Shown here: one piece after another, positions 63,155-64,000 of the stretch | Layout: each line of letters opens with the position of its first letter | How positions within the stretch are numbered: the stretch's first letter is position 1 | Assembly (NCBI GenBank): GCA_029339505.1 | Contig: JAQISU010000167.1 | Span: 589,001-653,000, forward strand | Direction: 5' to 3' | Length of the DNA stretch: 64,000 bases | DNA from: Unio delphinus | Lineage: Eukaryota; Mollusca; Bivalvia; Unionida; Unionidae | The notes under the pieces: generated by a model | The model's input: only the letters and a program-made list of their open reading frames with translations | What the model was told of the DNA's origin: nothing | Databases searched by the model: none | Made by a program: the position numbers and the translations under genes

Positions 63155-64000
63155 CGTTGATTGATAAGACTTGGCTCATGCAGGAGTGACCAGGAAGACA
63201 ATATATTCCATTATGCTAAGGTGTCAATTTCAGAGATATTTTATAAAAGATACTCCATTTTGAAAAACTTAAATGAAAAATATTAATCTTGTTACTGTGA
63301 TGCAAGAAACTTCTAGTATCACACAGGTTACACAAAAACGGATACTTCGTAAAGCGCATGTTGCTTCAAATTTAACTTGTTTTGTTCCGCTGCATCTGTA
63401 TTGTGTCAAACATACGAATATATCTAACTGGTACGGTTGATATTCTTATGTGGCCATGATCTACAATTTCCATTTCCCAACTATACATTTAGCTATATAA
63501 AGCTCGGCTCTAAAATTATTAAATTCAAACATATTAAGTTGTCAAATTACATTTCCGTATAATATGCGAAAAACAGAACTGCGTTTGGCCTATTGTAGTT
63601 TTATCTTGTGTGATTTCGTGCTTTGCATACAATTAACAATGTTTCTGCAGTTGATTTCCTTAAATTTCAGGCAAAAGACATGTATTTGCAGCAATAAACT
63701 CCGGATTTGGTTCTTGCTGTGCATGCATTTTTGTTTTTAGCGATATAATACTCTTACTATGAATGAATGCACTGACGTACCAACCAAAGATTTTCCTGCA
63801 GAAAATTGCAATTTAATTTTTATCCTGTCGCCCTAAAACCTCTGGCGCCAGGAGCAACCGCCATGCCCACCCAAACAACAATTATTAATTGTAAGCTTAA
63901 CTGAATTATGGAGGTATCTAATCAATAAATATACCTCTCTAAATTACATAACTCCAATATTTATACAGAGCTCTATACTGAAATGAATATATGAAGAAGA

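Larger units (their letters stand above)
62279..64000. other. No gene recognised, right flank
   Basis: AT-rich. Contains the CT and GT microsatellites listed separately. No exon, RNA gene or element with clear ends was seen. Confidence 0.4.

Overview
The window looks like repeat-rich nuclear DNA from an invertebrate, most likely a lophotrochozoan and probably a mollusc. The reasons are intron-bearing coding sequence, tRNA-Ser/Leu-type SINEs, long CT/AT/GT/CATA microsatellites, and Gmr1-type and DIRS-like retroelements. The taxon is an inference; no rRNA or mitochondrial marker is present. The only host gene I recognise is the 3' end of TANGO2 on the + strand: a 124-bp internal exon at 13024-13147, a 4.6-kb intron, and the terminal exon at 17789-17947. 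A broken SET-domain (KMT5A-like) sequence lies on the - strand near 42.0-42.5 kb.

The centre of interest is a 16.9-kb Polinton/Maverick-type (adintovirus-like) integrated DNA virus at 44773-61687. It has ~435-bp terminal inverted repeats (TIRs) and a 5-bp target duplication (ATATT). Inside, from left to right, are: a packaging ATPase (-); a zinc-ribbon protein running into a parvovirus-type phospholipase A2 (+); a retroviral-type integrase (+); a protein-primed DNA polymerase B, SF1 helicase and HNH module that read almost continuously (-); a small Cys-rich protein (+); a broken homing-type HNH endonuclease (+); a repeat-rich control-like region; and a small early-like gene (+). After these comes a long - strand late block: several minor virion proteins, a penton-like protein, an adenain-type protease, a hydrophobic core/minor protein, a candidate double-jelly-roll major capsid protein and an AT-hook coiled-coil protein. 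Seven genes are open. The others carry single TAA codons or frameshifts, several of them in A/T homopolymers, so decay and assembly error must both be considered.

Two older, diverged relics of the same element class lie nearby. At 35.4-39.5 kb are remnants of ATPase, PLA2, integrase and helicase in the same order as the intact copy. At 19.4-21.7 kb are structural-gene remnants ending in a degenerate terminal repeat that abuts a retrotransposon LTR. Comparing the three copies shows gene fusion and an internal module duplication.

Other mobile DNA: a Ty3/gypsy element on the - strand (21669-27099; 800-bp LTR; integrase lies before reverse transcriptase, as in Gmr1 elements); two I/Nimb-like LINE relics (1.5-4.8 kb); a CR1/L2-like LINE 3' end (7.1-7.5 kb); a LINE endonuclease fragment (27.1-27.7 kb); a DIRS-like relic (8.4-9.8 kb); a Penelope-like C-terminal fragment (10.5-10.9 kb); a piggyBac-type MITE (6670-6886) holding perfect palindromes; two hAT MITEs with exact 8-bp target duplications (41106-41260; 61885-62229, the latter SPIN-like and nested in a SINE); a 77-bp-arm foldback around (TA)n (33201-33423); and two SINE families.
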